Shown in pieces: positions 50,225-59,523 of a stretch of DNA of 64,000 nt. The notes beneath the pieces are model-generated. The model made no database searches. It worked only from the letters and a program-made list of their open reading frames with translations, and was not told the origin of the DNA. The translations under genes were made by a program, and so were the position numbers. The stretch spans positions 3,224,001 to 3,288,000 of the forward strand of contig NZ_CP012697.1 of the NCBI RefSeq assembly GCF_001314225.1, given 5' to 3'. How positions within the stretch are numbered: position 1 is the stretch's first letter; every line of letters starts with the position of its first letter. Source of the DNA: Microbacterium sp. No. 7. GTDB lineage: Bacteria; Actinomycetota; Actinomycetes; Actinomycetales; Microbacteriaceae.

Positions 50225-52270
50225 GTGACGCGATCGCGTTGGGGATTCGCTCTTGCCGTGGTGGCCGCCCTCGCGTTCGGCGGCGCCGCGCTCGGCGGCA
50301 CCGCCATCGCGTCGGCCACGCCGCCCGTCCCCCTCGGCGACTCGCGCGTGGTCGACGGCGCCGACGTGCTCACCCCGACGCAGGAGTCGGCCGTGAACGA
50401 TCACCTCGTCGCCGTGTCGGATGCGGCGGACCTCGACCTGTGGGTCGTCTACGTCGACCACTTCACGAACCCCTCGAACGCCGAGGACTGGGCGAACCAG
50501 GTCGCCTACGACAACAGCCTCGGCCCCGATCAGTACGTGCTCGCGGTCGCGACCGAGGGCGGCGCGTTCTATCTCTCCGGCGACCCGCAGTACGGGCCCG
50601 TGAGCGACGCGAAGCTCGGCGACATCGAGGACACGCGCATCGGCCCGCGGCTCTCCGCCGGCGACTGGGCGGGCGCCGCGACCGCGGCCGCCGACGGCCT
50701 CGCCGCCGCGGTCGGCGTGTCGATGGGCGGATCGTCGGACGGGGGCAGCGGTGCGCCGGGCATCGGCGGCATCCTCCTGATCGTCCTCGCGATCGCCGTC
50801 GTCGGCGTGATCGTCTGGCTCGTCGTGCGCTCCCGGCGCAAGGCCGCCCCCGCCCCGGCCGGCGAGGTCCCGCTCGAGGAGCTCGCGAAGCAGGCCGCGT
50901 CGGCCCTCGTGCAGACCGACGACGCCGTCAAGACGAGCGAGCAGGAGCTCGGCTTCGCGACCGCGCAGTTCGGCGACGCGGCGACCGCGGAGTTCACGCG
51001 CGTGCTCGGCGAGGCGAAGACCGGCCTCGACGAGGCCTTCCACCTCAAGCAGCAGCTCGACGACGACGAGCCCGACACCCCCGAGCAGACCCGGGCCTGG
51101 AACACGCGCATCCTCGAGCTGTGCACCGCGGCCAACGCCGCCCTCGACGCCAAGGCGGCCGAGTTCGACGAGCTGCGCAAGCTCGAGCAGAACGCCCCCG
51201 AGGCCCTCGCGCGCGTGCAGGAGCGCCGCATCGCCGTCGCGGGCGATCCGGCCGACGTCGCCCAGCGGCTGGCCGGGCTGCGCGCGACGTACGCCCCCGA
51301 CGAGCTCGCCTCGATCGCCGACAACCCCGAGCAGGCCGCACAGCGCCTCGCCTTCGCCGACGAGAGCCTCGCGACCGCCGAGCACGCCATCGGCGCGGGC
51401 GACGGCGCCGCGGCCGCGGTGAGCATCCGGGCCGCCGAGGTGGCCGTCGCGCAGGTGCGCGCGCTGAAGGACGCCGTCGCCAGCCGCGCCGACGAGCTCG
51501 CGCGGGCGGAGTCGGGCGCCCGGGCGCTCATCGCCGACCTCGAGGGCGACTTCGTCGCCGCCGCGGGCCTTCCCGACGCCGACGGCGGCCTCGCGGCGAT
51601 CATCGCCGCCGCGCGGCAGACCGTTGACGCGGCGAAGGCGCACCTCGGCGGCGGCCAGCGGCGCCCGCTCGCGACGCTGGAGCAGCTCGAACGGGCGAAC
51701 GCCGACGTCGACGCGCGCATCGCGCACGTGCGGGGCGTCGAGGAGCAGCGGCGCCGCGCCGCGCAGCAGCTGGAGCAGGTGATCATGCAGGCCCAGGGCC
51801 AGGTCACCGCCGCCGAGGACTTCGTCGCCGCGCGCCGCGGCGCGGTCGGCGCGACGGCGCGCACGCGCCTCGCCGAGGCGGGCTCCACGCTCGTGCACGC
51901 CCGTCAGCTCGCCGCCTCCGACCCGCAGCAGGCCGTGCAGCTCGCGCAGCGCGCCAACGAGCTGGCCCGCCAGGCCATGCAGCACGCGCAGCGCGACGTG
52001 AGCACGTTCTCGTCGGGAGGCGGAGGCAGCGACCTGGGCGGCGCGATCCTCGGCGGCATCCTCGTCAACTCCCTGCTGGGCGGCGGCTCCCGCGGCTCCA
52101 GCGTTCCCCGCAGCGGCGGCTTCGGCGGCGGCTCCCGTTCGAGCGGCGGCTTCGGCGGCTCGCGCTCCGGCGGCTCCCGCTCCAGCGGCGGCTCCCGCGG
52201 CGGAAGCTTCTCGGCGGGCAGCTTCGGCGGCTCCGGCACCCGCAGCCGACGCGGAGGAGGCCGCTTCTGA
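50225..52270 (+). CDS. TPM-domain membrane protein with coiled coil and Gly/Ser-rich tail
   Basis: This 681-residue protein has a signal peptide (about 1-31), an extracytoplasmic TPM/thylakoid-lumen-like domain (VVDGADVLTPTQESAVNDHL, about 40-155), a membrane helix (about 178-200), a long Ala/Glu-rich helical or coiled-coil cytosolic part (215-580) and a C-terminal Gly/Ser/Arg-rich tail from about 600. GTG 50225 with GAGGAG is preferred over an ATG 30 nt earlier. It precedes a PspA gene by 99 bp, a linkage that points to envelope-stress function. Confidence 0.88.
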   Translation: MTRSRWGFALAVVAALAFGGAALGGTAIASATPPVPLGDSRVVDGADVLTPTQESAVNDHLVAVSDAADLDLWVVYVDHFTNPSNAEDWANQVAYDNSLGPDQYVLAVATEGGAFYLSGDPQYGPVSDAKLGDIEDTRIGPRLSAGDWAGAATAAADGLAAAVGVSMGGSSDGGSGAPGIGGILLIVLAIAVVGVIVWLVVRSRRKAAPAPAGEVPLEELAKQAASALVQTDDAVKTSEQELGFATAQFGDAATAEFTRVLGEAKTGLDEAFHLKQQLDDDEPDTPEQTRAWNTRILELCTAANAALDAKAAEFDELRKLEQNAPEALARVQERRIAVAGDPADVAQRLAGLRATYAPDELASIADNPEQAAQRLAFADESLATAEHAIGAGDGAAAAVSIRAAEVAVAQVRALKDAVASRADELARAESGARALIADLEGDFVAAAGLPDADGGLAAIIAAARQTVDAAKAHLGGGQRRPLATLEQLERANADVDARIAHVRGVEEQRRRAAQQLEQVIMQAQGQVTAAEDFVAARRGAVGATARTRLAEAGSTLVHARQLAASDPQQAVQLAQRANELARQAMQHAQRDVSTFSSGGGGSDLGGAILGGILVNSLLGGGSRGSSVPRSGGFGGGSRSSGGFGGSRSGGSRSSGGSRGGSFSAGSFGGSGTRSRRGGGRF

Positions 52271-52369
52271 CTGCTGTCCGTTCACCCGGCGTTCGTCCTC
52301 CCGGGGCACATTCACGACCGACCGTTCCCACAGACCTCTCACACACTTCCCGCTAGGAAAGGAAAACCG

Positions 52370-53104
52370 ATGGCAAAGCAGTCCATCTTCGGCCGCATCT
52401 CGACCCTGGTGCGTGCCAACATCAACGCACTCCTCGACTCCGCCGAAGACCCGCAGAAGATGCTCGACCAGCTCGTGCGGGACTACACGAACAACATCGC
52501 CGACGCCGAGGCAGCCATCGCCGAGACGATCGGCAACCTGCGCCTGCTCGAGCGCGACCACCAGGAGGACGTCAAGGCCGCCGCCGAGTGGGGCAACAAG
52601 GCGCTCGCCGCGAGCCGCAAGGCCGACCAGCTGCGCACCGCGGGCAACGCGGTGGATGCCGACAAGTTCGACAACCTCGCCAAGATCGCGCTGCAGCGCC
52701 AGATCACCGAGGAGAACGAGGCCGCCGCGATCGCGCCGAGCATCGCCGCGCAGACCGAGGTCGTCGACAAGCTCAAGGACGGCCTCAACGGCATGAAGCA
52801 GAAGCTCGAGCAGCTCAAGTCGAAGCGCTCCGAGCTGCTCGCCCGCGCGAAGGTCGCCGAGGCGCAGAACAAGGTGCACGACGCCGTCAAGTCGATCGAC
52901 GTGCTCGACCCGACGAGCGAGCTGGGCCGCTTCGAGGACAAGGTGCGCCGTCAGGAGGCCCTCGCCACGGGCAAGGCCGAGATCGCGGCGTCGAGCCTCG
53001 ACGCGCAGTTCAACCAGCTCGAGGACATGGGCGAGCTCACCGAGGTGGAGGCGCGCCTGGCCGCGCTGAAGTCCGGCGCCCCCACGCCCGCGATCGAGCA
53101 GTAG
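52370..53104 (+). CDS. PspA/IM30 family protein
   Basis: This 244-residue protein is almost wholly helical, starting IFGRISTLVRANINALLDSAEDPQKML, the PspA amphipathic helix and first coil, then Glu/Lys/Ala-rich coiled coil with KIALQRQITEENEA and LKSKRSELLARAKVAEAQ. The family forms ESCRT-III-like polymers that protect membranes. AGGAAAGG lies upstream of ATG 52370. Co-occurrence with the TPM protein suggests that both guard membrane integrity. Confidence 0.95.
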   Translation: MAKQSIFGRISTLVRANINALLDSAEDPQKMLDQLVRDYTNNIADAEAAIAETIGNLRLLERDHQEDVKAAAEWGNKALAASRKADQLRTAGNAVDADKFDNLAKIALQRQITEENEAAAIAPSIAAQTEVVDKLKDGLNGMKQKLEQLKSKRSELLARAKVAEAQNKVHDAVKSIDVLDPTSELGRFEDKVRRQEALATGKAEIAASSLDAQFNQLEDMGELTEVEARLAALKSGAPTPAIEQ

Positions 53105-53209
53105 GTCCGTCCCGCCGAGCCGCCCCTCTGCGTCGACCCCGCCCTGGTCCCCCGGGGCGGGGTCGCGCGCCGGGGCGGGCCCGGCGATCACGAGAGAGAC
53201 GGTGGGCAG

Positions 53210-54046
53210 GTGACCCGGTTCGTCGTCGTCCCGCAGTGGCAGGGCTCGCCCGCCGCGCGCGCGATGCTGCTCGCCGACGGCGCCGAAGCGATCGCGGGCG
53301 ACCTGCCGCGCGCGGCGTGCGTGCGCGTCGACGTGCCGGCCGAGGCCGGCGAGACGCTGGGCACCGGCATCCGCCGCTACAGCTCGCTCGCCCGCATCCG
53401 CACGCTCGTCGACGAGGCACTCGACCGGGCGCTGGACGGCGCCGGCGACCACGCGGTCGTCGTGGGCGGCGACTGCGGCGTCGCGGTGCCGGCGATCGCG
53501 CACGCCGCCGCCCGGCATCCGCGCCTCGCCGTCGTGTGGTTCGACGCGCACGGCGACCTGCACGACGAGGAGTCGTCGCCCTCGGGCGCGTTCGCGGGCA
53601 TGGCGCTGCGCGCCGCGACCGGCGCGACCCCCCTCGCCGCGGCCGCGGCCGTGCCGCCGCAGCGCGTCGTGCTCGCCGGCGCGCGGAGCTTCGACGGCGA
53701 CGACGGGGACGGCGAGCTGCAGACGGCGCGCGCCCTCGGCATCCGCTCGCTGTCGCCCGGCGCCCTCGCCGACCCCGCCGCGCTCGTGGCGGCGCTCGAC
53801 GAGACGGATGCCACTGCCGTCTACGTGCACGTCGACCTCGACGTGCTCGATCCCGCGGCCATCTCGGGCGTCGCCGACACCGTGCCGTTCGGGCTCGACG
53901 TGCCGGCCCTCACCGCCGCGATCGCCGCGGTCCGCGGGCGGATGCCGCTGGCCGGCGCCTCGATCGCCGGCTTCGCGCCCGCCACGCCCGACGCGGCGGT
54001 CGACGACCTCGGCGCGATCCTGCGCATCGTCGGAGCGCTCGCATGA
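53210..54046 (+). CDS. Arginase/agmatinase-fold protein with altered metal site
   Basis: This 278-residue ureohydrolase-fold protein has FDAHGDLHD with Asp112, His114 and Asp116, and HVDLDVLDP with Asp209 and Asp211, all manganese ligands. The first conserved His of GGDH is Cys89 here (GGDCG). Enzymatic activity on arginine-like compounds is therefore uncertain. The start is GTG 53210. The last 4 nt overlap the next gene (ATGA), so both are co-translated. Confidence 0.85.
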   Translation: MTRFVVVPQWQGSPAARAMLLADGAEAIAGDLPRAACVRVDVPAEAGETLGTGIRRYSSLARIRTLVDEALDRALDGAGDHAVVVGGDCGVAVPAIAHAAARHPRLAVVWFDAHGDLHDEESSPSGAFAGMALRAATGATPLAAAAAVPPQRVVLAGARSFDGDDGDGELQTARALGIRSLSPGALADPAALVAALDETDATAVYVHVDLDVLDPAAISGVADTVPFGLDVPALTAAIAAVRGRMPLAGASIAGFAPATPDAAVDDLGAILRIVGALA

Positions 54047-54495
54047 GGCGACCGCCGCCCGACTGGGAGCAGCGCGCGGCGCGTGCGCTCGCGCGCGGCC
54101 GGCGCTGCGACCGGCTGATCCCCGGCTTCCTGCTCGACTCCCCCGTGAGCAGGCTGGGCTACTGGTGGGGCACCGCCGTCGGCTGGACCTGGGGGCTGAT
54201 CTGGTCGACCGGCCGCATCGAACGGCGCGAGGGCCTGTGGGTGTTCCGCGGGCTCCCCGAGTGGGCCTTCGGCCGCGGCGGCGTGTGCGTCGGCGGCTGC
54301 TATCTCACGGGCGACGCCGTCGTGACCGACGCGGTGCTGCGGCACGAGGCCGTGCACGCGCGGCAGTGGCGCCGCTACGGGTTCCTGATGCCCGTGCTCT
54401 ACCTGCTCGCGGGCCGCAACCCGTTCGCCAACCGCTTCGAGATCGAGGCCGGGCTCGAAGACGGCAACTACCTGCGGCGGCGCGCCGCCGGGTGA
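54043..54495 (+). CDS. Hypothetical protein with HEAVH metal-binding-like motif
   Basis: This 150-residue protein is conserved-looking but unnamed. Residues 101-105 are HEAVH, the HExxH of zinc metallopeptidases, with NRFEIEAGLEDG (acidic residues 133 and 135) 30 residues later as possible third ligand. Two Trp-rich stretches (GYWWGTAVGWTWGLIW, about 39-54; GFLMPVLYLLAG) suggest membrane contact. ATG 54043 overlaps the arginase-fold gene. Function is unknown. Confidence 0.75.
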   Translation: MRRPPPDWEQRAARALARGRRCDRLIPGFLLDSPVSRLGYWWGTAVGWTWGLIWSTGRIERREGLWVFRGLPEWAFGRGGVCVGGCYLTGDAVVTDAVLRHEAVHARQWRRYGFLMPVLYLLAGRNPFANRFEIEAGLEDGNYLRRRAAG

Positions 54496-54522
54496 GAGCC
54501 GAACCGACCGGGATGCCGGCGA

Positions 54523-55023
54523 TCAGGCCGTCAGGCCGAAGCGCGCGGGCACCTCGATGCGCCCCGCGTCGAGGTGCAGCGTGCCCGTGAGGTAGTCGAA
54601 GATGTCGGCCGTGCCGAGGTAGCCGCCCAGCAGGTGCACGTGCGTCGGGTCGCCCTCGGCGCACAGCATCTCGCCGGCCCACGCGGTCGCGGCGCGCACC
54701 AGCGCCTGGCCGGGGGCGCAGGCGCGGCCCGTGCCGGGGTCGCCCGTGCGGCGCGAGCGGTCGAGCCACGTGACGACCATGCGCGGCGGCACGTCGATCA
54801 CACCGATCCAGCCGGCATCCGGCACCTCGATGAACACGCGCCCCGTCGAGCAGATCGGCAGCGTCGCCACGAGGGCCTGCAGCTCGACGAGCGACGTCTC
54901 GTCGGCGGTGATGAGATGCTGCACCCGCGCGTGCTTCATCGCCCGGCGTGTCTTGACCTGCGTGTCGGTGCCGGTGCCTGAGCCAGTGCCGGTGGCGGAG
55001 CGGGGAGCGGTGCGCGTCGTCAT
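54523..55023 (-). CDS. SIP-domain (siderophore-interacting-like) protein
   Basis: This 166-residue protein matches the C-terminal half of siderophore-interacting ferric reductases: HLITADETSLVELQALVATLP, FIEVPDAGWIG and HVHLLGGYLGTADIFDYLTG. The N-terminal FAD-binding half is missing, so it is a single-domain form, possibly NAD-binding only. The first 25 residues are Thr/Gly-rich. An iron-box-like sequence lies 25-43 bp upstream of its ATG, which suggests iron-dependent repression by a DtxR/IdeR protein. Confidence 0.82.
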   Translation of the reverse strand: MTTRTAPRSATGTGSGTGTDTQVKTRRAMKHARVQHLITADETSLVELQALVATLPICSTGRVFIEVPDAGWIGVIDVPPRMVVTWLDRSRRTGDPGTGRACAPGQALVRAATAWAGEMLCAEGDPTHVHLLGGYLGTADIFDYLTGTLHLDAGRIEVPARFGLTA

Positions 55024-55047
55024 GTCACGTCCATTGTATCGGATAGT

Positions 55048-55066
55048 TAAGGCGAGGCTTACCTGT
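55048..55066 (-). promoter_or_regulatory. Iron-box (IdeR/DtxR) candidate
   Basis: TAAGGCGAGGCTTACCTGT agrees with the IdeR/DtxR consensus TWAGGTWAGSCTWACCTWA at 15 of 19 positions. The box is just upstream of the SIP-domain gene, and the alpha/beta hydrolase gene starts 30 bp away on the other strand, so both could respond to iron. Confidence 0.6.
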
Positions 55067-55095
55067 GGGCCGCAACTCCCCGCCCGTCGGGCACA

Positions 55096-56022
55096 ATGGC
55101 GGGCATGGATGAGTTCTCGTTCCTCCCCGCGCAGGCGGCGCCGCTCGGCGTCGCGGTCCCCCCGGCCCGCCGGCTCACGCACACGCTCGACGACGGCCGC
55201 ACGGTCAGCGCGCTGCGCTTCGGCGACGCCGAGCCCGTCGTCACCCTCCTGCACGGCGCGGGCCTCAACGCGCACACCTGGGACACGACGATCCTCGCCC
55301 TCGGCCTGCCCGCGATCGCCGTCGACCTCCCCGGTCACGGCGACTCCTCGTGGCGCGACGACGCCGACTACAGCGGCACGACGAACGCGGCATCCGTCGC
55401 CCCGGCGATCGCCGCGTGGACCTCGGCGCCGCAGGTGCTCGTCGGCCAGTCCCTCGGCGGCCTCACCGCCGCGGCCGTCGCCGACACGCACCCGGAGCTC
55501 GTGCGCGAGCTCGTCGTGATCGACGTCACCCCCGGCATCTCCAGCGACGGCGGCGCCCGCCAGATCCGGGACTTCTTCTCCGGGCCGACCGACTGGGCCT
55601 CGCGCGAGGAGCTCGTCGAGCGCGCCCTGTCGTTCGGGTTCGGCGGCAGCCCCGAGGCCGCCGCGCGCGGCGTGTTCCACAACTCGCGCGTGCGCGACGA
55701 CGGCCGCGTCGAGTGGAAGCACCACTTCGCCCGCATCGCCAACCGGCTCGCCGCCGACCCGGACGCCGCCGCCGAGGCGGCGCGCCGGCAGGCCGCCTCG
55801 ACCGAGACGCTCACCGCGGGCGGCTGGGAGCACCTCGCGGGCGTGCGCGCGCCGATCACGCTCGTGCGCGGCGAGCGCGGCTACGTCACCGAGGCCGACC
55901 TGGAGGAGTTCCGCACGCGGGTCCCCGCCGCGACCGTCGTCGAGGTCGCCGCGGGCCACAACGTGCAGGAGGACATCCCCGTCGAGCTCGCCGCCCTCGT
56001 CCGCGGGATCGCCGCCCGCTGA
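55096..56022 (+). CDS. Alpha/beta-fold hydrolase
   Basis: This 308-residue hydrolase has LLHGAGLNAHTWD (oxyanion region), nucleophile motif VGQSLGGL, an acid residue region in TLVRGERGYV and catalytic His in AAGHNVQED. No signal peptide. The start is ATG 55096 or 55105 (MDEFSFLP); neither has a clear ribosome site, so a leaderless mRNA is possible. It is divergent from the SIP-domain gene across the iron box. The substrate is unknown. Confidence 0.88.
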   Translation: MAGMDEFSFLPAQAAPLGVAVPPARRLTHTLDDGRTVSALRFGDAEPVVTLLHGAGLNAHTWDTTILALGLPAIAVDLPGHGDSSWRDDADYSGTTNAASVAPAIAAWTSAPQVLVGQSLGGLTAAAVADTHPELVRELVVIDVTPGISSDGGARQIRDFFSGPTDWASREELVERALSFGFGGSPEAAARGVFHNSRVRDDGRVEWKHHFARIANRLAADPDAAAEAARRQAASTETLTAGGWEHLAGVRAPITLVRGERGYVTEADLEEFRTRVPAATVVEVAAGHNVQEDIPVELAALVRGIAAR

Positions 56023-56183
56023 CGTCCGGCGGGCACGCGGCGGACGCCCGGCCGGCGCCCGCGACCGTGGCTCATTTGTGACGCGTGCGGCGCAACCCTT
56101 GACGCGGATGGGCCTAGGCTGTACGCGCACCTGAGTAGCAGTCCGCGCCGCTGCGGCGCGCTGCCCACCCGAAAGGACCTCAC

Positions 56184-57704
56184 ATGCTCCGCCGTACGAC
56201 CCTGGCCGTCGCCGCGCTGCTCACCGCCGGCGCGCTCGCCCTGTCCGCCTGCACCAGCGGCGGCGGCACCCCCGGCCCCTCCGTCAGCGCGTCGGCGGCC
56301 GCTCCCGACACCGACGCGAGCGTCACGATCCGCCTGACGCTCGGCCCGAGCAACCTCGACGTCCGCGAGACCGCGGGCTCGGCCCTCGACCAGATCCTGA
56401 TCGACAACGTCTACCAGGGCCTGGTCGCGCGCACGCCCGACCAGCAGATCGTGCCCGCGCTCGCGAGCGAGTACGACGTCTCGGCCGACGGCCTCACGTA
56501 CACGTTCACGGTGCGCGAGGGCGTCACCTTCCACGACGGCCAGGAGCTCACGCCGGCCGACGTCGTGTGGTCGCTGCAGACGGCGAAGGACACCCCCACG
56601 TACCGCGACTCGAAGCGCCTCGCCGGCATCACCTCGATCGCCGCCAACGGGCAGGACGTCGTGCTGACGCTCGCGCAGCCCGACTCCACGCTGCTGTGGA
56701 ACCTCACCGGTCGCGCCGGCCTGATCTTCAAGACCGACGACGCGATCGACCGCAAGACGCAGGCCAACGGCACGGGCCCGTTCGTGCTCGACACGTGGAA
56801 GCAGGGCGACTCGATCACGTTCGTGCGCAACGAGGACTACTGGGGCGAGAAGGCCCAGGTGGCCGAGGTCGTCTTCGCCTACGTCCCCGACACGCAGGCG
56901 GCGCTCAACGGCGCGCTGACCGGCGAGTTCGACGTCGTCGCGGGCTTCGACGCGACTCTGACGAACGAGATCGAGGCGAACGGCGACTTCGAGGTCGTCG
57001 TCGGCGCGTCGACCGACAAGGGCACGCTCGCGATCAACAGCGCCAAGGCGCCGCTCAGCGACATCCGCGTGCGCCAGGCGCTGCGCCAGGCGATCGACAA
57101 GGAGGCCATCGTCGAGGCGCTCGCAGCCGGCACGACGATGTACGGCCCGATCCCCGAGCTCGACCCCGGCTACGAGGACCTCGGCGAGGTCGCGCCGTTC
57201 GACCCCGAGGCCGCCAAGAAGCTGCTCGAGGAGGCGGGCGTCAAGGATGCCACGCTCACGCTGACCATCCCGTCGCACTACCCCACGACGGTGTCGCAGA
57301 TCCTCGTGTCGAACCTGCGCGAGGTCGGCATCACCCTCAAGGTCAACCAGGTCGAGTTCCCGACGTGGCTGCAGGACGTGTACACGAACAAGAGCTACGA
57401 GCTGAGCTTCGTGCTGCACACCGAGGCCCGCGACTTCGAGAACTGGGCCAACCCCGACTACTACTTCAACTACGACAACCCCGAGGTGCAGCGCCTCTAC
57501 GCCGAGTCGCTCACCGCGACCGACGCCGACGCGGCCGCCGATCTGCTGAAGCAGGCCGCGCGCATCGTGTCGGAGGACCACGCCGCCGACTGGCTGTTCA
57601 ACGGCGCGTCGGTCGTCGCGGTGGGCACGCACATCAGCGGCGTGCCGTCGGTGAACGTGAACGAGCGCCTCAACCTCGCCGAGCTGGCCAAGAGCTCGGA
57701 GTGA
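56184..57704 (+). CDS. ABC transporter substrate-binding lipoprotein, family 5
   Basis: This 506-residue family 5 binding protein has a signal peptide ending in LSAC (Cys23), then a Ser/Ala linker and the DppA/OppA-type domain (YTFTVREGVTFHDGQELTPADVVWSLQ, GTGPFVLDTWKQGD). It is membrane-anchored and captures peptides or similar ligands. It is the first of five genes with successive 4-nt overlaps, so the whole transporter is one translational unit. GAAAGGA precedes the ATG. Confidence 0.94.
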   Translation: MLRRTTLAVAALLTAGALALSACTSGGGTPGPSVSASAAAPDTDASVTIRLTLGPSNLDVRETAGSALDQILIDNVYQGLVARTPDQQIVPALASEYDVSADGLTYTFTVREGVTFHDGQELTPADVVWSLQTAKDTPTYRDSKRLAGITSIAANGQDVVLTLAQPDSTLLWNLTGRAGLIFKTDDAIDRKTQANGTGPFVLDTWKQGDSITFVRNEDYWGEKAQVAEVVFAYVPDTQAALNGALTGEFDVVAGFDATLTNEIEANGDFEVVVGASTDKGTLAINSAKAPLSDIRVRQALRQAIDKEAIVEALAAGTTMYGPIPELDPGYEDLGEVAPFDPEAAKKLLEEAGVKDATLTLTIPSHYPTTVSQILVSNLREVGITLKVNQVEFPTWLQDVYTNKSYELSFVLHTEARDFENWANPDYYFNYDNPEVQRLYAESLTATDADAAADLLKQAARIVSEDHAADWLFNGASVVAVGTHISGVPSVNVNERLNLAELAKSSE

Positions 57705-58651
57705 TCAGATACGCGCTGACCCGGGCGGCCCTGCTCGTGCTGGGGCTGCTCGTGGCCAGCGCGCTGATCTTCTTCACCCTGCGTGTCCTGCCCGGCGACG
57801 TCGCCCAGCTCGTCGCCGGGCTCGACGCGCCCCCCGAGCAGGTCGCGGCGGTCCGCGAGCGGCTCGGGCTCGACGAGCCCGTGTGGACGCAGTACCTGAC
57901 GTGGCTCGGCGGGATCGTCACGGGCGATCTCGGCGCCTCGCAGCTCACGGGCACGCCCGTGGCGTCCGAGCTGATGCAGAAGGCGCAGGTCACGGTGCCG
58001 CTCGGCGTGATGTCGCTGGTCATCGCGGTGCTCATCGCCCTGCCCTTCGGCGTGTACTCGGCGATCCGCCGCGGCCGGGCCGACGGCACGGCGCTGAGCG
58101 TGGGCGCCCAGGCGATCGCCGCGGTGCCCGTCGTGTGGGCGGGCATGATGCTCGTCGTCGTCTTCGCGGTGTGGCTCGGCTGGCTGCCCGCGCAGGGCTT
58201 TCCGCGCGCCGGCTGGTCGAACCCCGGCGCCGCGTTCCGCTCGCTGCTCCTTCCGGCGCTCACGATCGGCGTCGTCGAGGGCGCCATGCTCATGCGCTTC
58301 GTGCGCTCGGCCACGCTGCAGGCCGCGGGGCAGGACTACGTGCGCACCGCCGCGGCCAAGGGCCTCACGCGGTCGCAGGCGCTGCTGCGCCACGGCCTCC
58401 CCGGCGCCGGGCTGTCGATCATCACCGTGCTCGGGCTGCAGGTCGCCGGCATCCTGGTGGGCGCCGTCGTGATCGAGCAGCTGTTCAGCCTCCCCGGCAT
58501 CGGCCGCATGCTCGTCACCGACGTCGGCAACCGCGAGCTGCTGAAGGTGCAGGGCGAGCTGCTCGTGCTCACCGGCTTCGTGCTCGTCGTGGGGTTCGTC
58601 GTCGACCTGCTGCACCGCGTCATCGACCCCCGGCAGCGGGAGGCCGCATGA
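57701..58651 (+). CDS. ABC transporter permease (DppB-like)
   Basis: This 316-residue permease has six membrane segments, the DppB N-terminal pattern TLRVLPGDVAQLVAG, RERLGLDEPVWTQYLTWLGG, and EAA loop DYVRTAAAKGLTRSQALLRHGLPG. GTG 57701 overlaps the binding-protein stop as GTGA. Confidence 0.94.
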   Translation: MIRYALTRAALLVLGLLVASALIFFTLRVLPGDVAQLVAGLDAPPEQVAAVRERLGLDEPVWTQYLTWLGGIVTGDLGASQLTGTPVASELMQKAQVTVPLGVMSLVIAVLIALPFGVYSAIRRGRADGTALSVGAQAIAAVPVVWAGMMLVVVFAVWLGWLPAQGFPRAGWSNPGAAFRSLLLPALTIGVVEGAMLMRFVRSATLQAAGQDYVRTAAAKGLTRSQALLRHGLPGAGLSIITVLGLQVAGILVGAVVIEQLFSLPGIGRMLVTDVGNRELLKVQGELLVLTGFVLVVGFVVDLLHRVIDPRQREAA

Positions 58652-59523
58652 GGCTCGCGTGGCTGCGGCGCCTGTGGGCGCTGCCGGAGGGACGCTTCGG
58701 CGTCGCCGTCGTGATCGTCGTCGGCCTCGTCGCCGCCGTGTCGGTCGTGTGGATGCCGTTCGATCCGCAGCGCGTCGACATCCGCGGCGCGTGGGCGCCG
58801 CCCGGCTGGCCGCACCTGCTCGGCACCGACCAGACCGGCCGCGACATCGCCAGCCTGCTCATGGCGGGCGCCCGCACGACCGTGTGGGTCGCCCTCGGCG
58901 CGGGGCTGGTCGCGACCGTCGTGGGCCTCGCGCTCGCCTCGCTCGGCGCGCTCACGGCCCGCTGGGTGCGGGAGTCGGTCGCCGTGCTCGTCGACGTGCT
59001 CATCGCCTTTCCCGTGCTGCTCATCGCCATGATGATCTCGGCCGTGTGGGGCGGGTCGCTGTGGGTCGTGATCGTCTCGGTCGGCATCGGCTTCGGCGTG
59101 AACATCGCGCGCGTCACGCGCCCCGAGCTGCGGCGCGTGCTGCAGAGCGACTTCGTGCTCGCGGGGCGCGCGGCAGGGCTCACGCCGTTGCAGAACCTCG
59201 TGCGCCACCTGCTGCCCAACGTCGCGCCGGTGTTCATCGTGCAGCTGTCGTGGGGCATGGCCGTCGCGGTGCTCGCCGAGGCCGGCCTCAGCTACCTGGG
59301 CTTCGGCGCCCCCGTGACGCAGCCCTCGTGGGGCCTGCTGCTCGACCAGCTGCAGCCGTACCTGTCGGCGCATCCGCTCAGCGTCGTGTGGCCGGGCCTC
59401 GCGATCAGCCTCACCGTGCTCGGGCTCAACCTGCTCGGCGACGCCCTGCGCGAGGCGACCGATCCCACGCTCTCGCACAAGACCGCCGAGGCCAAGATCC
59501 CCCCGCCGGCGGTGGTCGCGTGA
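58648..59523 (+). CDS. ABC transporter permease (DppC-like)
   Basis: This 291-residue permease has about six helices, the DppC motif HLLGTDQTGRDIASLLMAGAR and EAA loop DFVLAGRAAGLTPLQNLVRHLLPNV, then LSYLGFGAPVTQPSWGLLL. ATG 58648 overlaps the DppB-like gene stop by 4 nt. Confidence 0.94.
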   Translation: MRLAWLRRLWALPEGRFGVAVVIVVGLVAAVSVVWMPFDPQRVDIRGAWAPPGWPHLLGTDQTGRDIASLLMAGARTTVWVALGAGLVATVVGLALASLGALTARWVRESVAVLVDVLIAFPVLLIAMMISAVWGGSLWVVIVSVGIGFGVNIARVTRPELRRVLQSDFVLAGRAAGLTPLQNLVRHLLPNVAPVFIVQLSWGMAVAVLAEAGLSYLGFGAPVTQPSWGLLLDQLQPYLSAHPLSVVWPGLAISLTVLGLNLLGDALREATDPTLSHKTAEAKIPPPAVVA

